A DNA stretch of 64,000 nucleotides. Source: Chromatiales bacterium (GTDB taxonomy: Bacteria; Pseudomonadota; Gammaproteobacteria; UBA6429; Thiohalophilaceae). Shown in pieces: positions 1-8,326 of the stretch. The stretch covers positions 1 through 64,000 of the forward strand of contig JALVOC010000229.1 in assembly GCA_027032075.1 (NCBI GenBank). The letters are read 5' to 3'. The notes beneath the pieces were generated by a model that was not told the origin of the DNA, did not search any database, and worked only from the letters and a program-made list of their open reading frames with translations. How positions within the stretch are numbered: the first letter of the stretch is position 1; each line of letters opens with the position of its first letter. The position numbers and the translations under genes are program-made.

Positions 1-167
1 TTCTCCAGTAGCTGCTGGCAAGACACGCTGTGAATACATCCCTGTAAGCTTCACGGCAGCATCCCTGCTGCCGAGAGTCTTGCCAGCAGCTACTGGAGAA
101 ACGGCCCCTCCATTTTATGGAAATCACTGTTATTTGAATTGGACACCTTTTTCGCACAGCTATTTAG
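1..167. repeat. MITE-like element, family 2, copy 1 (cut by window edge) carrying an internal hairpin
   Basis: The right end reads, on the minus strand, CTAAATAGCTGTGCGAAAAA followed by GGTGTCC, and matches the ends of the copies at 4513-4630 and 21240-21351. Inside it, bases 1-24 and 77-100 are perfect inverted repeats of 24 bases that may continue left of the window. Between them lies a core with ACGCTGTGAATACATCCCTG and a small hairpin with loop ATCCCT; the same core occurs in the elements at 15.8, 25.0 and 44.4 kb. No protein is encoded, so it would need help in trans to move. Confidence 0.75.
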
Positions 168-177
168 GTGTAATGAG

Positions 178-2061
178 TTAGCAAAAGAGGCTGTCCCAGG
201 CATCCCGCTCTCTACGGTAATTCATCAATGCCTGGCTGATCTGCTTTTTACGCTCAGCGCGATGTTGCTTTGAGCGGATTTGCTGCCAGGCGCGGGATTG
301 TTCTCCAAAATTGTAATCAATATTGTCGAGGAAGGATCTTACCTGCTTCAATACATCGGACAGCCCGCTCTCTTTTGTCCACCAATGGTCGGCATGAAAC
401 ACGAGTTGATGCAAGCGCCTGTTTTTTTCGAGGATGGCGTCATGCTTCTGCTGGTACAATTCCAGTAACTCGTTTTCTTTTTGCTGCATTATCGAATTGA
501 TCAACTTCTTCTCAAATGGTTTTTTGACGTCCGACTGTTGCACCAATGTTTCTGTGGTAAACAACATCAAGTCGCCAAAGAACTGGCGTTCGAATTCGTT
601 GGATAAATCGATGTGTGCCTGTTTCTGTGCGCTGCTCAGTTCAACGCCAGGACGAAAATCGCCAGCCAAACCGGCCTCGGTGGTGCGGCGGTGCAAATTG
701 GGCATATTGCAGGATGCGAAACACCTTTTGATTTCCGCGGCAATGAGCCGCCCGGCGGTAGGGCCGGACATCCGCAGACGCAGGTGGCCAAAGGGGATAA
801 TATATTTCAGCCCCTCGTAGTTGACGATGTAATTTCCGGGATAGATCGTCCTTGCAGGTGCAAGCTCATGAAATCCGTTATTGTAGGCAAAGAGGGTCTT
901 GCGTGTCAGATGCTCGCCAAAGAAGAAGGCATTCAGCCGTTGTGCAAAATCACGCAGGCACGCAGCATGATCATGCTCGCCTTCGAGCCGGCAACGATAG
1001 GGAAAAGCGCTACGCCCGTTATCAAAGCCAAACAGTTTGGCCATGTCGTGATAGGCGGCGTCGCCTGGCCGCTGCCGCGGCAATCCATGAAAATGACAAT
1101 TCTCATCCCCGCGCGTTTCAGCCAGGCTGGTAAAGAATGTGAAGACGTCATCAAGAAAATTGGCGGCCATCACGGAAGGGGACACCGGTGGATCGCCTAC
1201 CATCTTGCCCGTCAGCACGAGGGTATCGGTGGTGCGGAATATTTTGTCGATGTAGTGAAAATAATTCAGCGCATGCACGATTTCCTCACCGCTTTCGGTT
1301 TGGCGGTTGACACAAAAAGACTGATCGCTGTCGACCAGGTAATAAAGCGTTTTGTGTCTGTCCTTTGTCAGTTGCAAAAACTTCAGGTAACTGAGGTTGC
1401 GATTGGCGGCCTGGCCTTTTAAACAGAATTCTTCTTTACTTTGTGTGGTGAGAATGTGGCCCAGTTGTTTGCGCGTTTCCTGCTCGAGTGTGTGCAGGAG
1501 TTCGTACTGTTCCTCCTGTCCGAAATGAAAAACCTGTAAACCTTTCCGCCGGTATTCATCGACCAGTTCGATATGCCGGCAGATACTTTCCTCTTCACGA
1601 CTGTCTTCGGCAACGATGATTTTGATTTTGTCATATACCCCGCCGCTGCTGCCGCCATAACCGAACAGTTTGCATACCTGATAAATGCTTTCAAGACAGG
1701 ACTGCAAGTGGGCAGGACGATCTGCCACCGGTATGCTCAGAATGAAGTGATGCCTCTCATCCGTTTTGCCACCAGTTTTTGCTCGCTGTTGAATCAGTGT
1801 CTCCTGTTCGCGGAAGAGGGACTGGTAGCACTCCAGCAGTGGCTGAAATTCCACATTACTGGACCATAAAGCCTTTTCCAGTAACGGATAGACCTGCTCG
1901 TACAGCATGATGAGGGTATCCAGTGATTCCGCTTTTGCAGGTGAGGGCAGGGAGCGCAATTGTTGGTCGATATCAGCCAGACCGGTGATGGTGGCGCGGT
2001 AGCTTGTGATGCAATCCTCCAGCCGGGTCGTGCCGGGGTTCTCGATACCAGGTTTCGTCAT
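178..2061 (-). CDS. Putative GT-A fold glycosyltransferase-like protein, 627 aa
   Basis: I do not recognise a named family. Residues from about 105 look like the start of a family-2 type GT-A fold (FILSIPVADRPAHLQSCLES), followed by IIVAEDS, a GQAANRN segment and then a hydrophobic strand ending in VDSDQ. That is the pattern of the nucleotide-binding strand and DxD metal site of many glycosyltransferases. The C-terminal 130 residues are charged and probably helical. There is no signal peptide or membrane segment, so the protein is probably cytoplasmic. It lies 17 bases behind a thiamine-diphosphate enzyme gene on the same strand, which suggests co-transcription. The sugar donor and acceptor cannot be read from the sequence, and the glycosyltransferase call is inference from motifs. 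Confidence 0.6.
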   Translation of the reverse strand: MTKPGIENPGTTRLEDCITSYRATITGLADIDQQLRSLPSPAKAESLDTLIMLYEQVYPLLEKALWSSNVEFQPLLECYQSLFREQETLIQQRAKTGGKTDERHHFILSIPVADRPAHLQSCLESIYQVCKLFGYGGSSGGVYDKIKIIVAEDSREEESICRHIELVDEYRRKGLQVFHFGQEEQYELLHTLEQETRKQLGHILTTQSKEEFCLKGQAANRNLSYLKFLQLTKDRHKTLYYLVDSDQSFCVNRQTESGEEIVHALNYFHYIDKIFRTTDTLVLTGKMVGDPPVSPSVMAANFLDDVFTFFTSLAETRGDENCHFHGLPRQRPGDAAYHDMAKLFGFDNGRSAFPYRCRLEGEHDHAACLRDFAQRLNAFFFGEHLTRKTLFAYNNGFHELAPARTIYPGNYIVNYEGLKYIIPFGHLRLRMSGPTAGRLIAAEIKRCFASCNMPNLHRRTTEAGLAGDFRPGVELSSAQKQAHIDLSNEFERQFFGDLMLFTTETLVQQSDVKKPFEKKLINSIMQQKENELLELYQQKHDAILEKNRRLHQLVFHADHWWTKESGLSDVLKQVRSFLDNIDYNFGEQSRAWQQIRSKQHRAERKKQISQALMNYRRERDAWDSLFC

Positions 2062-2078
2062 ACGCCGTTAATACCCGC

Positions 2079-3761
2079 CTAACGTCTGGAGGAATAATTC
2101 GGGTAGGCATCCTTGTCGAGTATGATCTCGATGAGATTGATATCATTGAGAAAATCCATTTTTTCCGACAAACCGGCCAGCTGCTGTTCGTTTTCCACAC
2201 GCACATGTTCGATACCAAACGATTGCGCGAGTTTTGCATAATCCGGGTTGGTGAAATCACAGTCGATGTAACGGTCGTGATAGTGCTGATGCTGGTTTTT
2301 GCGGATCAGGCCCATGGTGTCGTTGTTGAACAAGACGATGTTTACAGGAATGTTGTAATTGACCGCTGTCATGATTTCCATGCCACACATCTGGAAACCA
2401 CCGTCGCCGATGATGGCAAACAGGGGCTTGCCGGTTTCGCCTTTATTGTTACAGCCTGCACCGATGGCAGCGGGGATGGCGTGACCCAGTGACGAGATCC
2501 CGGTGTTGGGATAAAAATGATCATCGCTGGCGACCCGGTAAAAGCTCTGCGCGAATACAATGTTGTCGTCGAACATGATCAGACCCTGCGGAAACTGTGT
2601 TTCCAGCCAGCCATAAAAGGCCCTCACATGATCAAATTTCTCGTTGAAGATGGTCTCACCGGCTGCATCAATCTGTGCCTGGGCGGTTTTTCTGAAAGCG
2701 GCGATATCCACGGGAGCTTTTGCCGTTATCCGTTTTTCCTGTATCGCCGTCTCCAGTGCCCGAAGATAGGCACCGAGGTCGGCCTGCACCACCAGGTCGG
2801 CGCGAAACACCTTTTCAAGTTGCTGGGAATCGTTATCCACCTGGATCAGCTTCTTTCCGGCTAATAACTTGTCGTCCCATACATAGCTGGTTCTTTCGTT
2901 GAAACCCGCTCCCAGCAGCAGCACCAGGTCGGCTTCCTGCTCCAGGTAACGCATGGCGTACCCCTCGGAGGTGACGCCAAGGCTGCCCAGTGACAATACA
3001 GATCGCTCATTGATTGCACCCTTGGCTTTCAGGCTGCTGGTGACAGGAATGTTGAGCTGCTCACTGATACTGTGCAACGCGTCCCGCCCCCCTGAACAAA
3101 TGCAGCCATAGCCTGCGATGATCAGCGGACGTTTGGCCTGCTTGAGCAATGCCAGGCTTTCTTCAATGTACTGGTCGGCTATCATGGCTTCGCTGCGCGT
3201 GCGGGCGAAGGATACCTGCTCCAGCATGGATTCATCCACCTTTTCTTTTTGCAGGTTATAAGGAATGCTTAACACCACGGGACCGGGATTGCCGCAGAGC
3301 AGGTGTTTGGCTGCCTGGTTCAGTACACTGGCGAGGTAATCGGTGCGTTCGATCAGTTTATGGTAACGGGTGATGCCGGTAAACAACGCCACTTGGTCCA
3401 CACTGCCGCCTTCACCGGAGCTTTCCTGCAGACCGCCTTTACCAAAGAGATGGGTGGGCGTTTCACCGGTAATGGCGATCACCGGTAGATTGTCGGCATA
3501 GGCGCTGGCTATGCCGGTGACCAGGTTGGTGGCCCCGGGTCCGGCAGTGGTGATGCAGGCGCCTATGCCGCCGCTCAGCCGTGCCTGGCCTCCGGCCATG
3601 AACGCTGCGGCCTGCTCGTGTTTGACCAGGACGGATTGAATGGAAGAATCGTAGAGCCCGTCGTAAACTGGCAATATATGGGATCCGGGGATACCGAAAA
3701 TGCACTTGACGCCGAGTTTTTCCAGAAATTGTACGAGGATTTCACTGACTGGTATTTTCAT
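2079..3761 (-). CDS. Thiamine-diphosphate-dependent enzyme of the acetolactate synthase family
   Basis: The protein has the three-part layout of the acetolactate synthase/pyruvate oxidase superfamily. The N-terminal pyrimidine-binding domain has the conserved glutamate in KHEQAAAFM. A central domain follows, then a C-terminal pyrophosphate-binding domain with GDGGFQM near residue 450 and NNDTMG about 28 residues later, the usual metal and TDP motif. An ATG at 3785 is possible, but MKIPVSEILVQFLEKLG at 3761 is where the family normally begins, and the longer start would run into a 7-base dyad. No small regulatory subunit (ilvN) is nearby and the partner is a glycosyltransferase-like gene, so a role in branched-chain amino acid synthesis is doubtful. 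A catabolic or specialised decarboxylase/carboligase is as likely. The substrate is not determined. Confidence 0.8.
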   Translation of the reverse strand: MKIPVSEILVQFLEKLGVKCIFGIPGSHILPVYDGLYDSSIQSVLVKHEQAAAFMAGGQARLSGGIGACITTAGPGATNLVTGIASAYADNLPVIAITGETPTHLFGKGGLQESSGEGGSVDQVALFTGITRYHKLIERTDYLASVLNQAAKHLLCGNPGPVVLSIPYNLQKEKVDESMLEQVSFARTRSEAMIADQYIEESLALLKQAKRPLIIAGYGCICSGGRDALHSISEQLNIPVTSSLKAKGAINERSVLSLGSLGVTSEGYAMRYLEQEADLVLLLGAGFNERTSYVWDDKLLAGKKLIQVDNDSQQLEKVFRADLVVQADLGAYLRALETAIQEKRITAKAPVDIAAFRKTAQAQIDAAGETIFNEKFDHVRAFYGWLETQFPQGLIMFDDNIVFAQSFYRVASDDHFYPNTGISSLGHAIPAAIGAGCNNKGETGKPLFAIIGDGGFQMCGMEIMTAVNYNIPVNIVLFNNDTMGLIRKNQHQHYHDRYIDCDFTNPDYAKLAQSFGIEHVRVENEQQLAGLSEKMDFLNDINLIEIILDKDAYPNYSSRR

Positions 3762-3781
3762 TGATGTTGTGGGCAAAAATG

Positions 3782-3802
3782 CCAATTCTTAAAACGAATT
3801 GG
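3782..3802. promoter_or_regulatory. Inverted repeat between divergent genes, possible operator
   Basis: CCAATTC and GAATTGG are perfect inverted arms of 7 bases separated by the AT-rich spacer TTAAAAC. The dyad lies between the divergent thiamine-diphosphate enzyme gene and the HAD hydrolase gene, in the right place for an operator or a symmetric promoter feature. No regulator is identified. Confidence 0.35.
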
Positions 3803-3892
3803 AAGGATAATGGTATTCGCTCATAAATGAAACAGCCGGCAAGGGCCCCGCAATATCAATATTGTATTTTAATGATGTCAATCATCGTGACC

Positions 3893-4516
3893 ATGTCCAA
3901 GCCATTGATAAAAGCCGTGTTGTTTGATTATGGAGGTGTCATCGCCGAAGAGGGTTTTCGTGACGGGCTTGTGGCCATGGCGGATGAACAGGGGCTGGAT
4001 GCTGGTGCGACCCTGGAGGTCGCCAAGCATGCGGTGTATGACACGGGATTCGTGCTGGGCTGGGGGACTGAAAATGAATTTTGGGAATATATGCGCAAGG
4101 GTGCCGGTCTGACGGGGAGTGACCCGGTATTGACGGAACGGATCCTGGAGGGATTTGTGCTGCGCCCCTGGATTATCGAGCTGGTGCGGCAATTGCGCGG
4201 GCAGGGCTTTATCACGGCTATCCTCAGTGATCAGATGCACTGGCTGGATGAGCTGAACGAGCGGGATCACTTCTTTGAGTATTTTGATCATGTTTTCAAC
4301 AGCTACCACCTGGGCAAGGGCAAACGGCATCCCGGATTGTTTGTTGATATCGGCAAACGGCTGGCACTGGCACCTGCCGAAATTTTGTTTGTGGATGACA
4401 TCGAGAACAATGTGAGACGTGCCCGCGCGGCGGGATGGCAAGCCATTCACTATGTGGACAAGGCGCGTTTTCTGCAACAGTTCGATGCATTAGTCTATCA
4501 GGCCAAAAAGGGTTAA
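3893..4516 (+). CDS. HAD-superfamily hydrolase (phosphatase-like), about 207 aa
   Basis: Motif I is near the N-terminus as LFDYGGV, with the second aspartate of the classical DxD replaced by Gly (DYGG), as in HAD-IA variants that include epoxide-hydrolase-like proteins and YihX-type phosphatases. Motif II is the serine in AILSDQM, followed by the lysine region in GKGKRHPG and motif IV in LFVDDIENN. The length fits a HAD-IA protein with a helical cap. The start chosen is MSKPLIKAVLFDYGG; upstream ATG codons at 3827 and 3872 would add an unconserved tail. The TAA stop lies inside the end of the repeat element that follows. The substrate is unknown. Confidence 0.75.
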   Translation: MSKPLIKAVLFDYGGVIAEEGFRDGLVAMADEQGLDAGATLEVAKHAVYDTGFVLGWGTENEFWEYMRKGAGLTGSDPVLTERILEGFVLRPWIIELVRQLRGQGFITAILSDQMHWLDELNERDHFFEYFDHVFNSYHLGKGKRHPGLFVDIGKRLALAPAEILFVDDIENNVRRARAAGWQAIHYVDKARFLQQFDALVYQAKKG

Positions 4517-4630
4517 ATGGCCGTGCGAAAAGATGTCCACTCAAATGGTAGTGATTTCCATAAATCGAGGGGCCCGAAGAACCGTTTGCCAAATTTCAAG
4601 TGGACACCTTTTATGTACAGCGATGTAAAT
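4513..4630. repeat. MITE-like element, family 2, copy 2 (no internal hairpin)
   Basis: The left end TAAATGGCCGTGCGAAAAG and the right end, read on the minus strand as CTGTACATAAAAGGTGTCC, form imperfect terminal inverted repeats of the family also seen at 1-167 and 21240-21351. The sequence just inside the left end, including AGTGATTTCCATAAA, matches the same part of copy 1 in reverse. This copy has only a short centre instead of the conserved hairpin core. Its first bases contain the TAA stop codon of the HAD gene. Confidence 0.7.
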
Positions 4631-4692
4631 TAAAAAAGGACAGAAAAACGGCTGACTGTTGCCGTTGCTGCGGTGAGTGGGGAAATCGGAGA

Positions 4693-5121
4693 TCAACCGG
4701 CCTGTTTGAGCTGGTGTTTGGAACGCAGGGTAAAAGGTTTGAGTTCCCGCGGTAAATCGATATATTCGCTCAGTAACACAACACATTTGGGTTTGCTGGA
4801 GGTTGCAATTTCTTTCAGCAAGGCCAGGGTTTTCTTTTCGGAGAGTGCTTCGGAATAGTCGCGCAGAATATATATGCCATAGTGCTTGCTCTTTACGATA
4901 TGTTCCAGCTGTTCCGCGGTGGTTTGGGTACGCGGGATGGTGATATGGGAAGCGCCAATGCGGTGCATCCCTTCATTGGGCCGTGCAACGTAATATGCCT
5001 TGTTGCTGAAACGGCTCAGTTGCACGAACAGGTCATGTACCCGGTCGGTATCATAGGATTCAATCGTTACCAGCCGGTATTTGGACTCCAGGATTTTTTC
5101 CAGGTGTTGCAGATAGTCCAT
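4693..5121 (-). CDS. Stand-alone Ycf46-like N-terminal domain protein, 142 aa
   Basis: The opening LEKILESKYRLVTIESYD resembles the start of Ycf46-type AAA proteins, as does a later block with GIYILRDYSEALSE and a helix-strand segment ending in LPRELKP. In those proteins this domain precedes an AAA ATPase. Here the protein ends at 142 residues, just where the P-loop domain should begin, and no ATPase motif follows in any frame. It could be a natural single-domain homologue or a gene that has lost its ATPase half. Orientation and spacing suggest that it is transcribed alone. The function is unknown; the family link is inferred from memory of the pattern. Confidence 0.55.
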   Translation of the reverse strand: MDYLQHLEKILESKYRLVTIESYDTDRVHDLFVQLSRFSNKAYYVARPNEGMHRIGASHITIPRTQTTAEQLEHIVKSKHYGIYILRDYSEALSEKKTLALLKEIATSSKPKCVVLLSEYIDLPRELKPFTLRSKHQLKQAG

Positions 5122-5229
5122 ATCTTTTGTATGCCCGTATTTGTGTGAATTCTGACTATACCATCATTTTAGCCGGGTTTGTTTTCCCGCACAGCACCGG
5201 AATGTGACATATTTCAAAATATGAGCCGG

Positions 5230-6198
5230 TCATTTGCTGTTATTGGCCGCTTTCATGATGATTTCCTTGCGATAGGGGATCACCAGGTTGCGGCCTGATT
5301 CCTTGGCTTTATAAAGCGCCGTATCCGCTTTTTCAAAGAGGTCGTCCGAGGTATCGCCGCTTTCCAGGCTTGCGGTGCCGAAGCTGGCTGTCAGGCTCAA
5401 CTCCAGATCTTCAAAGTGAAACGGGTGATTCTGGACGGACTCACGGATGCGGTCGGCCACCAGAACGACATCATCACTCGGCGTGCCTGTCAACAGAATA
5501 ACAAATTCCTCACCACCATAGCGAAAGACAATATCACTGCTGCGCAGATTGTCGGAAATGACCCGGCTGAATTCTTTCAGTACCGCATCCCCGATACTGT
5601 GGCCATATTGATCGTTGATGTTTTTAAACAGATCGATATCGACCACGATCAACGAGAGTGGCGTATGATTGCGGTGTGCCAGGTCGACTTCACGCTGTAA
5701 TGTCGTAGCCATGGCGGTGCGGTTCTGAATGCCGGTGAGGGGGTCCATCTGTGCTGAATGCACCGCACGTTGGTACCATACAGCGTTGCGCAAGGGATAA
5801 ATAAGCTGGCAGAGCATGTTTTCCAGGATTTCCATCTCTTCTTCGGCAAAGCGGTGACGGCGGCTGAAGACCAGTTCGCCGATAAATTCACCGGCAAGTT
5901 TTAACCGGTAGGAACAGGTATGCCGCTTTTTTTGTCCAAACTGCAGATGGATGGACATGGGAGCATAATCGAATTGGGCACCATCAAACTCGACTCTTTC
6001 ATGGGACGCGTCGAGAAAATAATTCAGCACGGTTTCGATTTCCAGCGAAGTTTGTAACAGACCAGCCAGTTTCAGCGTCTGTTGCAGTTCCGCCGGGGCA
6101 ATGCCCAACTGATCACTGATGGTTGAGGCACTGTTCAACGATGTATTCTGTTTGTCAGTGTTGATATGTGTTTGCATATTCGACACCCTGTTGTTCAC
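5230..6198 (-). CDS. Diguanylate cyclase (GGDEF domain), 322 aa
   Basis: The C-terminal half is a complete GGDEF domain: DPLTGIQNR opens it, VDIDLFKNIND carries the metal-binding aspartate, and RYGGEEF near residue 225 is the active-site loop. RSSD, five residues before GGEEF, fits the RxxD inhibitory site, so product inhibition by cyclic di-GMP is likely. The N-terminal 150 residues are soluble and resemble a GAF-type sensor, with no membrane segment, so the signal is probably cytoplasmic. Two starts are possible (MNNRV or MQTHI seven residues later). The gene is divergent from the thioredoxin-fold gene. It should make cyclic di-GMP, which commonly controls attachment and exopolysaccharide. 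Confidence 0.88.
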   Translation of the reverse strand: MNNRVSNMQTHINTDKQNTSLNSASTISDQLGIAPAELQQTLKLAGLLQTSLEIETVLNYFLDASHERVEFDGAQFDYAPMSIHLQFGQKKRHTCSYRLKLAGEFIGELVFSRRHRFAEEEMEILENMLCQLIYPLRNAVWYQRAVHSAQMDPLTGIQNRTAMATTLQREVDLAHRNHTPLSLIVVDIDLFKNINDQYGHSIGDAVLKEFSRVISDNLRSSDIVFRYGGEEFVILLTGTPSDDVVLVADRIRESVQNHPFHFEDLELSLTASFGTASLESGDTSDDLFEKADTALYKAKESGRNLVIPYRKEIIMKAANNSK

Positions 6199-6391
6199 GA
6201 GTCATGGTGAAAAACATGCGAATTGCGTGCCATTCTTGTGTTTTTTATAAATAGTATATAAAACAAAGACTTACAACGTATTTCTCCTGGGCGTCCGAGA
6301 TATGACAAGAAAATGACGCTTTGTTTATGTTTTTGGCAGGCAATAGACTGTAACCTGGTCAATAATAGCATCAATGCAAGGGGGAAATGAA

Positions 6392-7447
6392 ATGGTCAGC
6401 GAAGCGGCAGAACGCGTGAAACAAGCTGCAGGATTGCTGCTGTTATTGTGTGCAGCTTTCTCCGGCAAAGCGGAAAAGCCGTCCGCGCTGGAGTCCGGCA
6501 TGGTCAACCCGGGATATGAGGAGCAACCCGCGTGGTTTAAAAACTCGTTTCTGGATATCCGTGAGGACGTGGCCGAGGCGGCAGCAAAAAACAAGCGGGT
6601 GATGCTCTATTTTTATCAGGATGGCTGTCCTTACTGCGCCAAGCTGTTACGCGACAACTTTTCGCAACGCAGCATCGTGGAGAAGACGCGCAGATATTTT
6701 GATGTGATTGCGGTGAATATGTGGGGTGATCGGGAGGTGACGGCGTTGGACGGAAGCCTGCTGACAGAGAAACGTTTTGCCGCCAGGATGCGGGTCATGT
6801 TCACTCCGACCATCGTTATTCTGGATGAAAAAGGGGACGTGGTGTTGCGTATCAATGGTTACTATTTCCCCGCCAAGTTTGAGGCCGCGCTGGATTATGC
6901 CGGGAAGCTGCGGAACAGCAAAATCAGTTTTTCCGAGTATTACCGCAAACTCAAACCGGTACGTGCCAGCGGCAAGTTGCATGATGAACCTTTTTTCCTC
7001 AAGCCTCCTTATGATCTGAAAAAACTGGTGGCGGCGGAAAAACCATTGCTGGTGTTGTTTGAACAAAAGCAGTGCAAACCTTGTGACGAATGGCACGGCG
7101 ACATTTTTCAACGGGCGGAAACACAACAGCAGTTGCGCCGTTTTAATATCGTGCGGTTTGATATGTGGGCGGACACGCCGCTAATCGATCCCGCCGGCAA
7201 CAGGACCAATGCGCGTGATTTTGCCCGTAAACTGCAGGTGAAATATGCGCCGAGCATGGTGTTCTTCGATCGCCAGGGCAGAGAGGTGTTCCGCTCGGAA
7301 GCCTATTTGAAGGCGTTTCATACCCAGTCGGTACTGGATTATGTAGCTTCCGGTGCTTACCGCAGCCAGCCCAGTTTCCAACGCTTTATTTCTGCTCGTG
7401 CGGACAAACTCGAGGCGCAGGGTATCCACATTGATCTCTGGAAGTGA
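6392..7447 (+). CDS. Exported protein with two thioredoxin-like domains
   Basis: Two related halves each have a thioredoxin-type strand and a CxxC site: CPYC in the first and CKPC in the second. Each is followed by a strand with an F/YAP-type turn (FTPTIVILDE, YAPSMVFFDR). This resembles SoxW/DsbD-gamma-like proteins of the thioredoxin_2/7 group. The N-terminus has a hydrophobic stretch (GLLLLLCAAFSGKA) that fits a signal peptide, so the protein probably acts in the periplasm. The ATG at 6392 is preferred over the one at 6374 because GGGGGAAA lies at the right distance before it. The role may be disulfide reduction or delivery of reductant to exported proteins; the partner is not known. Confidence 0.75.
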   Translation: MVSEAAERVKQAAGLLLLLCAAFSGKAEKPSALESGMVNPGYEEQPAWFKNSFLDIREDVAEAAAKNKRVMLYFYQDGCPYCAKLLRDNFSQRSIVEKTRRYFDVIAVNMWGDREVTALDGSLLTEKRFAARMRVMFTPTIVILDEKGDVVLRINGYYFPAKFEAALDYAGKLRNSKISFSEYYRKLKPVRASGKLHDEPFFLKPPYDLKKLVAAEKPLLVLFEQKQCKPCDEWHGDIFQRAETQQQLRRFNIVRFDMWADTPLIDPAGNRTNARDFARKLQVKYAPSMVFFDRQGREVFRSEAYLKAFHTQSVLDYVASGAYRSQPSFQRFISARADKLEAQGIHIDLWK

Positions 7448-7531
7448 TGCATTTCCCGGCAACCGCAGACTGTAAAACAGCAAATGTGTGTTTTTATTGC
7501 TTGGTTTTCCTTTTGTGAATGTTGTGAGCCA

Positions 7532-8311
7532 TCATTCCTTTGCAGGCTGCGGTATCTTCTGTTTGTCTATTGTGAAGATATGGCCGGTTTCTCCTTTGCT
7601 GTCCGGCCCCATTAAATAAAGATAGGTCGCCATGATCGTTTCTGGCTTGGGCAGGCTGCGCGGATCTTCGCCGGGATAGACCTTGCGCCGCATCTGTGTG
7701 GCAACCGCACCCGGATCGATGCTGTTGACACGGATCGGGGTATTGTTTTCCAGTTCATCCGCCATGATCTGCATCAGGTTGTCGGCACCTGCTTTACTCA
7801 CGCCATAGGCGCCCCAATACGCCTTGCCATGGTGGGCGACAGCGGAAGAGGTGAAAATCACGGAGGCATCTTCTGAAAGGCGCATGAGCGGCAGGCAGGC
7901 ACGGCTCAAAAGAAAGGGTGCGGTAAGGTTTACCTGCAGGGTTTTTGCCCACAGGCCGAGGTCATGTTGTTCAAGCATCATCAGGCTGCCAAACATGGCG
8001 GCATTGTGAAGCAGGCCATCAAGACGGCCAAACTCTTTTTCCAGGGTGGTGGCCAGTTCTTCATAGTGCGCATAAGTCGCGCCTTCCAGATCCATTGGAT
8101 AGATTGCGGGTTGGGGGTGGCCGGCGTTGATGATTTCATCATAGATTGCTTCCAGTTTTGGTACGGAGCGGGCCAGCATAATGACGGTTGCGCCATGGGC
8201 GGCAAATGCCTTGGCCGCTGCTGCACCGATACCCGAGCTGGCACCGGTTACCAGGATAATGCGTTCGTGTAACAGATCAGTGCCGGGTTGGTAATCAGAT
8301 ATGGATTTCAT
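7532..8311 (-). CDS. yciK: YciK-type short-chain dehydrogenase/reductase
   Basis: A classical SDR with the cofactor motif TGASSGIG, HNAAMFG in the NNAG position, a serine in FTSSAVA and the catalytic YGVSK. The N-terminal DLLHERIILVTGASSGIG and the C-terminal LYLMGPDSKGETGH closely resemble E. coli YciK, including the 250-260 residue length. The physiological substrate of YciK is not established. In many gammaproteobacteria this gene accompanies ubiG and gph. Here it is instead the last gene of the squalene cluster, 15 bases after hpnE. Confidence 0.88.
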   Translation of the reverse strand: MKSISDYQPGTDLLHERIILVTGASSGIGAAAAKAFAAHGATVIMLARSVPKLEAIYDEIINAGHPQPAIYPMDLEGATYAHYEELATTLEKEFGRLDGLLHNAAMFGSLMMLEQHDLGLWAKTLQVNLTAPFLLSRACLPLMRLSEDASVIFTSSAVAHHGKAYWGAYGVSKAGADNLMQIMADELENNTPIRVNSIDPGAVATQMRRKVYPGEDPRSLPKPETIMATYLYLMGPDSKGETGHIFTIDKQKIPQPAKE

Positions 8312-8326
8312 CTTGTTCCTGCTTGT

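Noticed and set aside
613-1422. 269-codon open frame on the plus strand
   Set aside because: It lies within the glycosyltransferase-like gene on the other strand, whose motifs and coupling to the neighbouring gene support the minus-strand reading.
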